Shown here: piece after piece, positions 31,660 through 40,075 of the stretch | How positions within the stretch are numbered: position 1 is the first letter of the stretch | How the letters are laid out: each line of letters opens with the position of its first letter | Assembly (NCBI GenBank): GCA_034408855.1 | Contig: JAWXCK010000217.1 | Location: 10,244 to 74,243, forward strand | Direction of reading: 5' to 3' | From: JAIYDQ01 sp034408855 | GTDB taxonomy: Bacteria; Planctomycetota; Planctomycetia; Pirellulales; Pirellulaceae | Length of the DNA: 64,000 nt | Notes under the pieces: generated by a model | What the model saw: only the letters and a program-made list of their open reading frames with translations | Told to the model about the DNA's origin: nothing | Databases searched by the model: none | Position numbers and translations under genes: made by a program

Positions 31660-32616
31660 CTAATAACCTTCGATTGGTGGTATCAAGTTGCCATCTTTTC
31701 GATTGCCAAGATCGCTTCGGAATTGCGGGTCAATATTCGCAGAAAGGAACGCGGTCGAACCATCCGCTAGTAAAACATTGGCACCACCGACGTGATAGCT
31801 GCTAAGCGTCCCTACCGCAACGATCGGATCGGCGGCACCTTCGATGTTCGGTAAATTTTCTTCCGCGAGCCAACTTTCCGGCGGACCAGGATCTACCAAG
31901 CCGTCGTTAACCCCTACCGGTCTGCTCAGCCATATTTGATTTTTGGGTTCAATTTTCGGAGCAGGTCCCATGTTCCGTAACGTCGACCGCGTTCCACTGC
32001 TCCAGCCGAGGTCTATGGAATCGATGCGCTTTTCGCCGACGACGATCGTGTGTGAACTGCCGTCAAGAATTTCGTCAGCTCGAATTCGACTATTCAAGAA
32101 AAGCAAGCCATTGTTATCGCTGTCGATCGCGGCTTCACCGCCGTGGTGAATTCCAGCATAGTTGCTAAATGCGCCTCTCGACGGATCGGAAGGGCAGCGC
32201 AGCAAACCAATGACGTATCGCCGAATCTTCTGGTTCGTCGGGGCATAAATGGAGGCTCGATGATCTACTAGTTTGAATGCATGGAGTTCATCAAGCATCG
32301 GTAGGATGGCAACGATCCAGTTGTGATGAAAACCGGTGGGCGTGTTTTGAATTGGGCCAGCGATGTCGACCGTGCCTGACGGATAATGTCGATACGCGGA
32401 GTAATACCCGCTGAGCGCGACACCGACCTGGGCAAGATTGCTGGAACAGGACATGCGTCGAGCTGTCTCGCGAGCTTGTTGGATCGCCGGCAGTAATATT
32501 CCTGCCAGAATCCCAATAATCGCAATGACTACCAGCAATTCAACCAACGTGAATGCATTTCGATTAGTATTCGATAAAGATTTGTTATCGTTCATAGAAT
32601 CAGTCTGTGTTTTCAT
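31660..32616 (-). CDS. DUF1559 prepilin-like protein (type II secretion-like pseudopilin)
   Basis: A 318-residue protein. The prepilin N-terminus RNAFTLVELLVVIAIIGILAGILLPAIQQARETARRMSC has cleavage before the Phe, Glu at +5 and a long hydrophobic helix. A DUF1559 beta-rich body follows, ending with the planctomycete signature HVGGANVLLADGSTAFLS. The ATG at 32616 overlaps the stop of the upstream pseudopilin (ATGA, 32613-32616), so translation is coupled. Planctomycetes carry many DUF1559 proteins. This one is the last gene of a pseudopilus operon, which argues for a structural role there. It would be processed by a prepilin peptidase encoded elsewhere. Confidence 0.93.
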   Translation of the reverse strand: MKTQTDSMNDNKSLSNTNRNAFTLVELLVVIAIIGILAGILLPAIQQARETARRMSCSSNLAQVGVALSGYYSAYRHYPSGTVDIAGPIQNTPTGFHHNWIVAILPMLDELHAFKLVDHRASIYAPTNQKIRRYVIGLLRCPSDPSRGAFSNYAGIHHGGEAAIDSDNNGLLFLNSRIRADEILDGSSHTIVVGEKRIDSIDLGWSSGTRSTLRNMGPAPKIEPKNQIWLSRPVGVNDGLVDPGPPESWLAEENLPNIEGAADPIVAVGTLSSYHVGGANVLLADGSTAFLSANIDPQFRSDLGNRKDGNLIPPIEGY

Positions 32617-33026
32617 AATTCTCCCTGCCAACTCGCTTGAGTGTTTAAATCAAAGTCATCGCTTCGAAAAACGTTAACTTCCCAAAAATCGATTCGGGGA
32701 CCGGTCGGTTCAGTTGCTTCTAATCGACGAATAGTCATTCGCTTTGGATGGCTCTCCAACGATTCTGAATCGACGCAAGCCGGTAGATTATGAAGCGACA
32801 TGTCTTCACCGACATAGTCTTTATCGAGGGCGATTTTTGCTTGAATGCGCAGTTTGCCAACTTCAATCCACTCGAGCGATTGTCGAGTTTGATAGCGCAT
32901 CAAGAGATTGCGTTTTTGATGGATCATGCCCTGCATCGATTGCGCCGTCAAGAGACTTGCGACAAGCATCACGACAAACGTAGTTGGCAAAGCGGATCCA
33001 CTTCGATGTTGGCGGCTATTCTGCAT
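32613..33026 (-). CDS. GspK/PilX-like minor pseudopilin without Glu+5
   Basis: About 137 residues from ATG 33026; the longer frame to 33278 runs through an interspersed repeat. The N-terminus MQNSRQHRSGSALPTTFVVMLVASLLTAQSMQGM has a basic leader, a Gly cleavage site and a hydrophobic helix, but no Glu at +5. GspK-type tip pseudopilins share that absence. The remainder is short and charged, far smaller than classical GspK (about 300 residues). The start overlaps the upstream pseudopilin by 11 bases. Position after the GspI- and GspJ-like genes supports the assignment. Confidence 0.65.
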   Translation of the reverse strand: MQNSRQHRSGSALPTTFVVMLVASLLTAQSMQGMIHQKRNLLMRYQTRQSLEWIEVGKLRIQAKIALDKDYVGEDMSLHNLPACVDSESLESHPKRMTIRRLEATEPTGPRIDFWEVNVFRSDDFDLNTQASWQGEL

Positions 33027-33780
33027 ATCTAGCCTCCGAGTCTTCACCCAGCGTACTTCGTGCCTTCGTAAGCGGGACAGCGCTAGCCCAATGCCGCTCA
33101 CTCTCGTAGCGGTACGGCGCGAGCCGTCCGGCGGAAGCGAAGAAAACATTGAATCTACACCGGGCGCCTTGCGCCGCACCGCTAAAAAACCGACCCAAAA
33201 AGCGCGAAAGCGAGAAGCATTGAGCGCTCGCCGCCGGTTTTGACAATAAATACCGGCGGCTAGCGCCGTGCCGCTCACCGGGTTCGAGGCTTTTTGTTAA
33301 ATGCTCTGTTCCTAATCTCGCGAAAACGGTTACGAAGGCATTTACTCCGCCATCAACTTTCGAATTGACGTTCATTCTGATCAACTCGACCGCTCCTGTT
33401 GTGTCTCGCGAAAATCGCAACTGCATCGGAAGACCGAATCGATATTCGTCGACACCGACCAGCACGTCATTGATCCATACCTGCCTCGCAACGTCATTAT
33501 TGCCGTCGATGCGGTAAACAATTCGATTCTTACCCAATATGCTTAATACAGACGGTGTCTCCATATCGATCGACTCCGATGTGTGGATGTCTTCACGCCA
33601 TCGTTCGTAAAGCGATTGCAGTGAACGATGGGCACCCCAATCGCGAACGGATTGCTCATGGACGAAGTACGATTTCTGAATAATGACCGCCGAAAGAGAG
33701 ATAAGACCGGCTGTGATCGAGGAAATCACTACCATTTCGAGGAGCGATATCCCACGCCTTTTTGGAATGCTCGTCTTCAT
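33016..33780 (-). CDS. GspJ-like minor pseudopilin with repeat-derived C-terminal extension
   Basis: A 254-residue frame. The N-terminus KRRGISLLEMVVISSITAGLISLSAVIIQ shows a prepilin cleavage site after Gly10, Glu at +5 and a hydrophobic helix. The body (to about residue 165) has SLQSLYERWREDIHTSES and YRIDGNNDVARQVWIND. After EPGERHGASRRYL the sequence is translated from interspersed repeats (33086-33182 and 33252-33277), yielding basic Phe/Arg/Ser-rich residues. The last dozen residues before the stop look non-repetitive and overlap the next gene. The start overlaps the upstream gene (ATGA, 33777-33780). The tail may or may not be tolerated in the folded protein. Confidence 0.78.
   Translation of the reverse strand: MKTSIPKRRGISLLEMVVISSITAGLISLSAVIIQKSYFVHEQSVRDWGAHRSLQSLYERWREDIHTSESIDMETPSVLSILGKNRIVYRIDGNNDVARQVWINDVLVGVDEYRFGLPMQLRFSRDTTGAVELIRMNVNSKVDGGVNAFVTVFARLGTEHLTKSLEPGERHGASRRYLLSKPAASAQCFSLSRFLGRFFSGAAQGARCRFNVFFASAGRLAPYRYESERHWASAVPLTKARSTLGEDSEARYAE
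33086..33182 (-). repeat. Interspersed palindrome-rich repeat, copy 2, inside a pseudopilin gene
   Basis: On the minus strand this matches 19411-19522, with CGGACGGCTCGCGCCGTACC aligned to CGGACGGCTTGCGCCGTACC and a conserved tail through GAGTGAGCG. It lies within the coding frame of the GspJ-like protein. A second motif at 33252-33277, also within the frame, is a perfect inverted match to 55314-55339. Confidence 0.8.
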
Positions 33781-34358
33781 TCGTTCGCTCCGGATTCTGC
33801 ACGACGAGACTCATTCGAAACATCGTTCGACGGCGCGTCGCGATTTATCGGTATCCAGAAATCGAGTCTTGGTGTTTGGAAGTCTGGGGGTAGAGCCAAC
33901 GGGTCAGGGGACTGCGAGGACTTGGAAACCGTGGCTAACGCCAGCGGCTCAGGGAGTGGGTGGGCCTTTGGTTCGAATGGATGCTTGATGGTCCATTCGA
34001 TCCCGAGCGAAACGCGTTTGCCGACAATCGGCTCTTGAACATCGATGACCGACGCAACCCATTGTGCATGAATATCCGACTCGCTCATTTCATCAAACAT
34101 CGGTAGCGATTCTATCGATGCTCGGTTTACTCGTTCTATATCCCATGAAGCGATTATTTCGCGGGCAGATAGGAGAGCCAATTCGGCCTTGGTTTGTAGC
34201 AGTTGCTCGCTTTGGAAGAGGGCGGCTTTGGTTTGATATCGAAGGATCAACCCCATTGCGGTCATGAGCAGAATGCCTGCCACGATGCATTCGACAAAAG
34301 TCGTTCCCAATCGAAGTGGAGCAATGTAATGCGATTTTCGCTTCATCGTGCGACGCAC
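33777..34358 (-). CDS. GspI-like minor pseudopilin
   Basis: A 193-residue protein. The N-terminus MRRTMKRKSHYIAPLRLGTTFVECIVAGILLMTAMGLILRYQTKA has a basic leader, a Gly cleavage site, Glu at +5 and a hydrophobic helix. A short charged body follows with a proline-rich tail (EPKAHPLPEPLAL). Cleavage before Thr rather than Phe/Met is unusual but occurs in minor pseudopilins. An alternative start at the fifth codon (MKRKSHY) is equally plausible. Its stop overlaps the GspJ-like start, and it lies 12 bp after the GspF fusion. It would sit at the tip of a pseudopilus. Confidence 0.75.
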   Translation of the reverse strand: MRRTMKRKSHYIAPLRLGTTFVECIVAGILLMTAMGLILRYQTKAALFQSEQLLQTKAELALLSAREIIASWDIERVNRASIESLPMFDEMSESDIHAQWVASVIDVQEPIVGKRVSLGIEWTIKHPFEPKAHPLPEPLALATVSKSSQSPDPLALPPDFQTPRLDFWIPINRDAPSNDVSNESRRAESGANE

Positions 34359-34370
34359 CTTTCTGTTTTT

Positions 34371-36671
34371 CTATTGGCTACTTGATAAATAGTGAATCAA
34401 CGACGCTTGGGAATCAAAAATACTATAGGCAAAAATTGCAGCGACGACGGCGCAAGCCGCAATCGCGACGAAGAACAAAATCTGAATTGCAATGGTGTAC
34501 CAACCAAGGCATTTTTCCATGCCGCTTTCGCCGATGACACCGAGCGACCACGAAAGCGACGATTGATCGTTTGCCAGTGCGAGCAATCCAATCTGACGTC
34601 GTGTAACGAGTTTCGATCGTACCATTGCTTGCTCGATGGTACTTCCGTCGGCCAGTCGCCTCGCGACGCGCCTCAATTGCGTCTTAATCGAGTTTACAGG
34701 ATGGGACTGGGCGGCTTGTTCGACTGCCAATGAAAAACTCGGTTCGACTGCTACAAGGTCACTCAAGCCCAGAAGTGTCCAGCTTTGAAAATAGGGACGC
34801 AATAACCATTCGATGGGCCGTCGTCTCGACACACTTGGAAAAATGTAGACCCAAAGAAAGCCTACATAGGCAATGGCAATAGTCAGATTCGCAACGACGA
34901 GCGGAATCTTGACGGTCGATAGCAACGGTTGATGGAGGACATCAACGCCTTCGAAATCGCCGTAATTCACTTCAGCAGCTAGCTTTACCAACATTGGTTC
35001 GAGTACGAATAACATGAAAGCGAAAAGAACGCTCAGTGGTACGAAAACCACAAGAGTGCTGATGAGGAACTGCCAAACCATTCGATCAATTTCTAGCACG
35101 TGTGAGCTCTCCCCCATTGCCAAGCAACGCATTTTCGGAAGCGTTGGATGGTAAGAGAGAAGCCGGAGAGCGAATCGTTTAGTAACACCGCGTGTGAAGC
35201 CGCTTTTTTCGAACGATGCAAACCAATTCGAGTGCTCGACGAAATTTCGCTGAAACCTGCGAGTTACTTTTCGTAAGAAGCCATAATTGTGGTCGTTGAA
35301 CGACACAGCAAGCTCGCGAATATCGATGGGGTTGCCTGCCATAGCGACCATCGAAATCATGATCGCCGATCGCTGAAGCTCGCGTCTTTTTACCCAGAGG
35401 ACGAACAGCAGAGTCAAAGCCAACAACAACCAGAAGTAGGCAAGCCATTGGAAACGCATGGCGACCCCGGCTATCGAAAAACCGAGCATCACAAAAATGC
35501 TGATTCGAATCGCCAAACAAATCCAACTTCCACGAAATCGTGGATTTTCCGCAATCATCAATCGCAGCACGATCCAGGCACAGATTCCCATCGGAAAAAG
35601 CGCAATCCAATGCGACTGCATAAGAAACGGAATAGCCGGAGTCACCGCGCCAAACGCTATGCTAAAAATCGCAATTGAATCGGCTACGTACACCATCGAC
35701 GAGGCGAAGTAGAAGCTGACAGTCCCCCAAACGATGCTCCCTGCAAAAAGAATTCCAAAGACTGGAACAACCGAAATCATCGAGCGACAACGCTGGCGGA
35801 TTAGCTCTTCATGAATTCGAATAACTTGGTCCAACCGTTCTAGAAATGCTCCTTGCGCTGAATCGAGTAGACTGATTGCCGGGATGGTGAGTCCGTCGCT
35901 AAGCGACGACGCAATCAAGGCTTGGCCAAGCGACTTCCCTTTTCCAACCGAAACACCTAAGGATCGGACAAACGCTTCCATGCTCGTCGTTTCAAAGCTT
36001 GCAAGCGTAGCTTGAATCGCTTCGGTCGTGCCTTTACCATCCGCGATGAAGATACGAAGCCGAGTAAGAATGTCGGCCATACAAATCCAACGATAGGGGC
36101 GTCCGATAATTGGCGCGCCTCCAAGTACGGCTGCGCGCGTCCACGGCGGACCTATCCATCGCAGAGCCAGAAAGACGAAGGCAAGCCACACCAAAGACAT
36201 CATGAGCATGACAAGCATATTGCTAAAATCGCTGACAATCATCCTCGATAGTATTATCGGATCATGCTCGTAAATATCGGAAAAATCGACAAACTGAATC
36301 GATTGCATAGCGATCGAGCAAATCATCCATCCGATAAGCAATGCGGCGATAATGATGCAGCCGGGGTAGACGAGACTTCCTAATAGATTTCGCCATTCGC
36401 GCCGAGACGATTCTCGACTTCTCAAAACTTGAACGATGAAGCCGGCCGGATCATTGGACGACAGAGAACCGACCAGTAGCGACCGGAGATCGGAGGGTAA
36501 TTTCTCGATGTCAATGATTCGCTCAATATCGCTATCGAGTTCAAGAGCATCAGCGAGTTTTTCAATCGAACGTCGCCAGTGTAACGGTGCGAAGGCGGCA
36601 GCAAGTCGAAATTTGGCAGCCGCGACAATGGCCGGTCTGGAAATCGTTACGATAGTGGATTCGGGAATCAT
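34371..36671 (-). CDS. Tandem GspF-like fusion protein (type II secretion/type IV pilus inner-membrane platform)
   Basis: 766 residues, about twice a normal GspF. The first GspF-like unit spans about 35-330, with a helix at about 100-125, a helix pair at about 150-172, the cytoplasmic F domain (ADILTRLRIFIADGKGTTEAI, GKSLGQALIAS) and a helix near 300-325. Extra membrane helices fill about 330-428. The second unit (about 440-760) has helices near 525-550 and 590-612, a degenerate F domain (LSDLVAVEPSFSLAVEQAAQ, RLADGSTIEQAMVRSKLV) and a last helix near 730-755. GspF platforms couple the ATPase to pseudopilus growth. It heads the minus-strand operon; its start codon is 33 bp from the divergent gspE-like start. 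Confidence 0.78.
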   Translation of the reverse strand: MIPESTIVTISRPAIVAAAKFRLAAAFAPLHWRRSIEKLADALELDSDIERIIDIEKLPSDLRSLLVGSLSSNDPAGFIVQVLRSRESSRREWRNLLGSLVYPGCIIIAALLIGWMICSIAMQSIQFVDFSDIYEHDPIILSRMIVSDFSNMLVMLMMSLVWLAFVFLALRWIGPPWTRAAVLGGAPIIGRPYRWICMADILTRLRIFIADGKGTTEAIQATLASFETTSMEAFVRSLGVSVGKGKSLGQALIASSLSDGLTIPAISLLDSAQGAFLERLDQVIRIHEELIRQRCRSMISVVPVFGILFAGSIVWGTVSFYFASSMVYVADSIAIFSIAFGAVTPAIPFLMQSHWIALFPMGICAWIVLRLMIAENPRFRGSWICLAIRISIFVMLGFSIAGVAMRFQWLAYFWLLLALTLLFVLWVKRRELQRSAIMISMVAMAGNPIDIRELAVSFNDHNYGFLRKVTRRFQRNFVEHSNWFASFEKSGFTRGVTKRFALRLLSYHPTLPKMRCLAMGESSHVLEIDRMVWQFLISTLVVFVPLSVLFAFMLFVLEPMLVKLAAEVNYGDFEGVDVLHQPLLSTVKIPLVVANLTIAIAYVGFLWVYIFPSVSRRRPIEWLLRPYFQSWTLLGLSDLVAVEPSFSLAVEQAAQSHPVNSIKTQLRRVARRLADGSTIEQAMVRSKLVTRRQIGLLALANDQSSLSWSLGVIGESGMEKCLGWYTIAIQILFFVAIAACAVVAAIFAYSIFDSQASLIHYLSSSQ

Positions 36672-36704
36672 ACGACGTCGCCGAGCAGCTAAAATACGTA
36701 ATCT

Positions 36705-37916
36705 ATGGCCGCGAAAGAAATACCCAACATAACAGAAGTTAACTTATCGGAACTTGGACAAGGTTTAGATTCTCGATCAGACGACTATTCTACAAAACTT
36801 GCCGATCGTGTGCTATCAGCCGCAATCGAAGTTCGGGCGAGCGATATCCACTGGGACGTTTTGGCTGGTTCGATGGTCGTGCGATGGCGTATCGATGGTC
36901 AATTGATAGACGTAGGCACATTTGCTCTCGGGCAAAATTCGAGTATCGCAGCTCGATTGAAATCATTGGCCGGTTTACTTTCGTATCGAAGCGATATCCC
37001 GCAGGAAGGGCGATTGGTATTGCACGGAAGTTCTATCGAAGCTCGAGTTGGAACGCTCCCGACGCTTTATGGCGAGCGAATTGTGATTCGTCTTTCGAAG
37101 CTTTGGTCTAAGAACTGGCGATTGGATGATCTCGGCATGCCTGAGTTCGCGAAGCGGCATTTTATATCGTCACTTAAGCTCCCGTCGGGGGTTATTCTGA
37201 TCAGTGGACCAGCCGGGACGGGCAAAACGACCACGGCCTACGCTTGCCTTCGAGAAATCCTGGCGTCCAATTCCGATCGCCCTCGCGCAATGGTTTCACT
37301 CGAAGACCCGATCGAACAGTCGATCGACGGAGTTGCACAATCTCAAGTCCATAGTTCGGTCGGTTACACTTGGTCATCGGGCCTCAAAGCCATTTTGCGA
37401 CAAGACCCAGAAGTCATGCTGGTCGGTGAAATTCGAGATGTGGAAACAGCCAACGTTGTCTTTCAAGCATCGCTTACCGGACAGCTTGTAATTACCACGA
37501 TGCATGCACGATCGACTGCCGATGCAGTTCGACGACTCTTGGATATGAAGGTGCCAGTCCACCATCTTCGAAGTGGATTAAGTCTCCTGGTTTGCCAAAG
37601 GCTTTTGCAGCCCTTGCGAAGCCAAATCGATGGTGAAAATATTGGCTTAACTACCGACATACTCAAATCAAATGATTCTGACAAATCGACCGATCGCACG
37701 GAACGATTTGATAGCCGCATTTTGCTTTCGGAAGTCTTTCCTGCTTTGGAAGACCAGCTTGGCCGTTTGATTGTTGAAGAGGCGGGCACGCTCGAAATTC
37801 AAGAAGCCGCTTGTGCTGCAGGCATGGTGAGTCTTTGGCAACAGTCGAATATAATGAAGAAGCAGGGACTTATCGGCGAAGACGAAATTCATCGACACTT
37901 TGGGCAATCGCAATGA
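36705..37916 (+). CDS. GspE-like secretion ATPase lacking the zinc-binding domain
   Basis: A 403-residue ATPase. The N2-like domain includes ASDIHWDVLAGSMVVRWRIDG (45-65). Walker A is GPAGTGKT (168-175), the Asp box is VSLEDPIEQ (197-205), Walker B is EVMLVGEIRD (236-245) and the His box is TTMHARS (264-270). The tetra-Cys zinc module of classical GspE/PilB is absent, and the N1 domain is missing, making it about 100 residues shorter than most. It would power a pseudopilus in the inner membrane. Its stop overlaps the next gspF-like start (ATGA, 37913-37916). Confidence 0.92.
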   Translation: MAAKEIPNITEVNLSELGQGLDSRSDDYSTKLADRVLSAAIEVRASDIHWDVLAGSMVVRWRIDGQLIDVGTFALGQNSSIAARLKSLAGLLSYRSDIPQEGRLVLHGSSIEARVGTLPTLYGERIVIRLSKLWSKNWRLDDLGMPEFAKRHFISSLKLPSGVILISGPAGTGKTTTAYACLREILASNSDRPRAMVSLEDPIEQSIDGVAQSQVHSSVGYTWSSGLKAILRQDPEVMLVGEIRDVETANVVFQASLTGQLVITTMHARSTADAVRRLLDMKVPVHHLRSGLSLLVCQRLLQPLRSQIDGENIGLTTDILKSNDSDKSTDRTERFDSRILLSEVFPALEDQLGRLIVEEAGTLEIQEAACAAGMVSLWQQSNIMKKQGLIGEDEIHRHFGQSQ

Positions 37917-38965
37917 TAAGCCAGACTGAAACGACAAACACGACTGCGTTGAAGCCATTGACTCTTGAACACCAGTTGATTCTATGCGAACAGATCGCGG
38001 CCTTAGCCAATTCCGGAATGCCCCTCGAACGTGGACTTGCCCCATTGGTCAAGCAGTTACCCAAGTCGCTGGGCGATTCATCGCGACGAATCACCGATCG
38101 ACTTGCAAAAGGACAGTCATTGTCGAAGTCGCTCGCCGAAGACAATCGACCAACTTCGCGAAGTCTTCATGCAACGGTTGAAGCTGGAATTGCCGGAAAC
38201 TGCTTGGCACCAGCCCTGCGAAGCTGGATTGCGATCCACACCGAGCAGGGACGCTTTCGAAGTCGACTGCGCGCGGCGTTGGTCTATCCGCTGGTTTTGA
38301 CGTTAGTGGCCGCATTCTCACTCGGCTATACCATCTACCATTCGATCCCGTTGTATCAGTCAGCGTTCGAATCGCTACACGCTCCGCTCCCTTTTTGGTT
38401 CGATTGGTTGTTAGTCCTCCATCGAACGCTGTGGGTGTGGACGACAGCGATGGCCGCATTATGCATCATGCTATTAGTTTGGTCCTATCGGATGAATACC
38501 GTTCTGGCTCCAAGTGGCATGCCGAGAAATCGTGCTTACCAAATGCAGTTGCAAGCACATGCTACTAGGCTGATGACTTGGATGATAGAAGCAAAGAGGC
38601 CGTTCGATCCGAGCTATTTGCTTGCGATCGAGGCCACCGGGATTCGACCGCAAACTGAAACTATCGATACCTTGAATCGGTTGAACACAAAAATTGCGTT
38701 GGGCTGGAATCCGATTTCAAAAGAGTGTCAAACAATTCTGAGAGCGGTAGAGAAAGGTGATTTATCGTTCGAAGACTCGAAGCCTTCCCTACTCGACCTT
38801 ACAGATCAACTGAATTTACAAGCGGCTAGAATCGCCGAAAGACAGGCAAAGTTTATTCCTGTGATCGTTTCGATTTTTATTGGAGTAGTTGTCGTAGGCT
38901 TTTACGTCGTCGTCGTCTATCTGCCTTGGGTGCAGTTGCTCACCCGCTTGAGCGTTGTCAAGTAG
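37913..38965 (+). CDS. GspF-like inner-membrane platform protein
   Basis: About 350 residues from ATG 37913, coupled to the ATPase by ATGA; the longer frame to 37811 overlaps gspE without reason. The first F domain is at about 15-120 (LCEQIAALANSGMPLERGLAPL, GQSLSKSLAED, LHATVEAGIAGNCLAPAL). Membrane helices are at about 123-145, 165-190 and 318-345. The final helix ends VVGFYVVVVYLPWVQLL. This is the usual single-copy GspF layout, in contrast to the tandem protein on the other strand. It probably pairs with the adjacent ATPase. The gene ends 9 bp from the convergent hflC. Confidence 0.85.
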   Translation: MISQTETTNTTALKPLTLEHQLILCEQIAALANSGMPLERGLAPLVKQLPKSLGDSSRRITDRLAKGQSLSKSLAEDNRPTSRSLHATVEAGIAGNCLAPALRSWIAIHTEQGRFRSRLRAALVYPLVLTLVAAFSLGYTIYHSIPLYQSAFESLHAPLPFWFDWLLVLHRTLWVWTTAMAALCIMLLVWSYRMNTVLAPSGMPRNRAYQMQLQAHATRLMTWMIEAKRPFDPSYLLAIEATGIRPQTETIDTLNRLNTKIALGWNPISKECQTILRAVEKGDLSFEDSKPSLLDLTDQLNLQAARIAERQAKFIPVIVSIFIGVVVVGFYVVVVYLPWVQLLTRLSVVK

Positions 38966-38974
38966 CTGCGTCGT

Positions 38975-40009
38975 CTACTTACCGATATCTTGAAACAGCT
39001 TAAAGAACGGACTCTCGGTCGATAGGATCAATTGGCTATCAGGTCCGATCGATTTTTCGTACGCTTCTAAAGTACGCACGAACGAATAGAATTCGCCGGT
39101 CTTTTCGATCGCGTCGGCATAGCGTTTGATGGCTTCGCCGTCGGTTTTTCCGCGCAGCTCACTGGCTTTTTGTTGTCCTTCGCCTTCGATTTTAGCGACC
39201 TCGGCTTTGGTTTCGTTGATGATCGCGGCTTTTAAGCGTACGCCTTCGTTGATGTTCTTCGAAGAGATCGCCTGTCGTTCGGCAACCCATCGATCAAAGG
39301 TTTTTCTCCGAACACTGTCGACGAACCCAAGCTGCGAAATGCCGACATCGATCAACTCGATACCGCGGCCTGCGGGCTCTCCGTCAACTCCCAAGTCGAC
39401 GCCGCTGGATGCTAGGCGGCGATGAGCTTCGGCTTTGATTCGATTCAGAATTTCAAGACGGCCGACGCGAACGTTTTTGGGTTTTGAAACTGTGACTTGT
39501 TCGATCAACTCGGCGGGAATTCCGGCTGGCAACTGCTCAGTTGCTCCACCGGTCCGAACGTCGCTGATCAGTAGTCCACGATTGGTACTGCGGACGATCT
39601 CTTCCAATTCATATTGCGTGATCACATCGCGAATCGCACTGCGCACAATTTGCTCGACGCGTTGTTCGGCAACTTCCATCGTCCGCAAGCGCTGAACAAA
39701 AATAATCGGGTCGTTGACTCGCCAAATCGCCCATGGAATCAATTCGATTTTCTTGTCATCTTTGGTCGGGAGGTCAGGAAGTAGATCTTGCTTACCATCT
39801 CCCCAAAACTGTTTGATTTTTGGAATGCGTTGGACCGAGTCGACGAGCGGTAGTTTGAAGTAGACCCCAGGGTCGGTATAGGCCGGACGTTGAGGAGCGC
39901 CGAATCGAAGAACGACTCCCATTTCTCGTTCGTCAATGATGAAGACAAACGCTGGAGCAATCAGAAGCAATACTGAGAGGGTGGCCAGGATATAGGTTGC
40001 AATTTTCAT
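38975..40009 (-). CDS. hflC: HflC-type SPFH/band-7 membrane protein
   Basis: A 344-residue protein with one N-terminal membrane helix (ATYILATLSVLLLIAPAFVFII, 3-24). A band-7 domain follows (EMGVVLRFGAPQRPAYTDPGVYFKLPLVDSV, 29-59), then SAIRDVITQYELEEIVR and a coiled-coil C-terminus (INETKAEVAKIEGEGQQKASELRGKTDGEAIKRYADA). HflK and HflC form a cage around the FtsH protease and modulate turnover of membrane proteins. It lies 66 bp downstream of hflK in the same operon. Length is close to the family norm. Confidence 0.92.
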   Translation of the reverse strand: MKIATYILATLSVLLLIAPAFVFIIDEREMGVVLRFGAPQRPAYTDPGVYFKLPLVDSVQRIPKIKQFWGDGKQDLLPDLPTKDDKKIELIPWAIWRVNDPIIFVQRLRTMEVAEQRVEQIVRSAIRDVITQYELEEIVRSTNRGLLISDVRTGGATEQLPAGIPAELIEQVTVSKPKNVRVGRLEILNRIKAEAHRRLASSGVDLGVDGEPAGRGIELIDVGISQLGFVDSVRRKTFDRWVAERQAISSKNINEGVRLKAAIINETKAEVAKIEGEGQQKASELRGKTDGEAIKRYADAIEKTGEFYSFVRTLEAYEKSIGPDSQLILSTESPFFKLFQDIGK

Positions 40010-40075
40010 GTTGGATAAAAACGGTTGGCGAAAAAACGGTGAAGATTCTCAACGATGTTTATTGATTTGGCAAAA

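Noticed and set aside
32631..33278. Longer 221-residue version of the GspK-like frame
   Set aside because: The first 84 residues are repeat-derived; the prepilin leader begins at ATG 33026.
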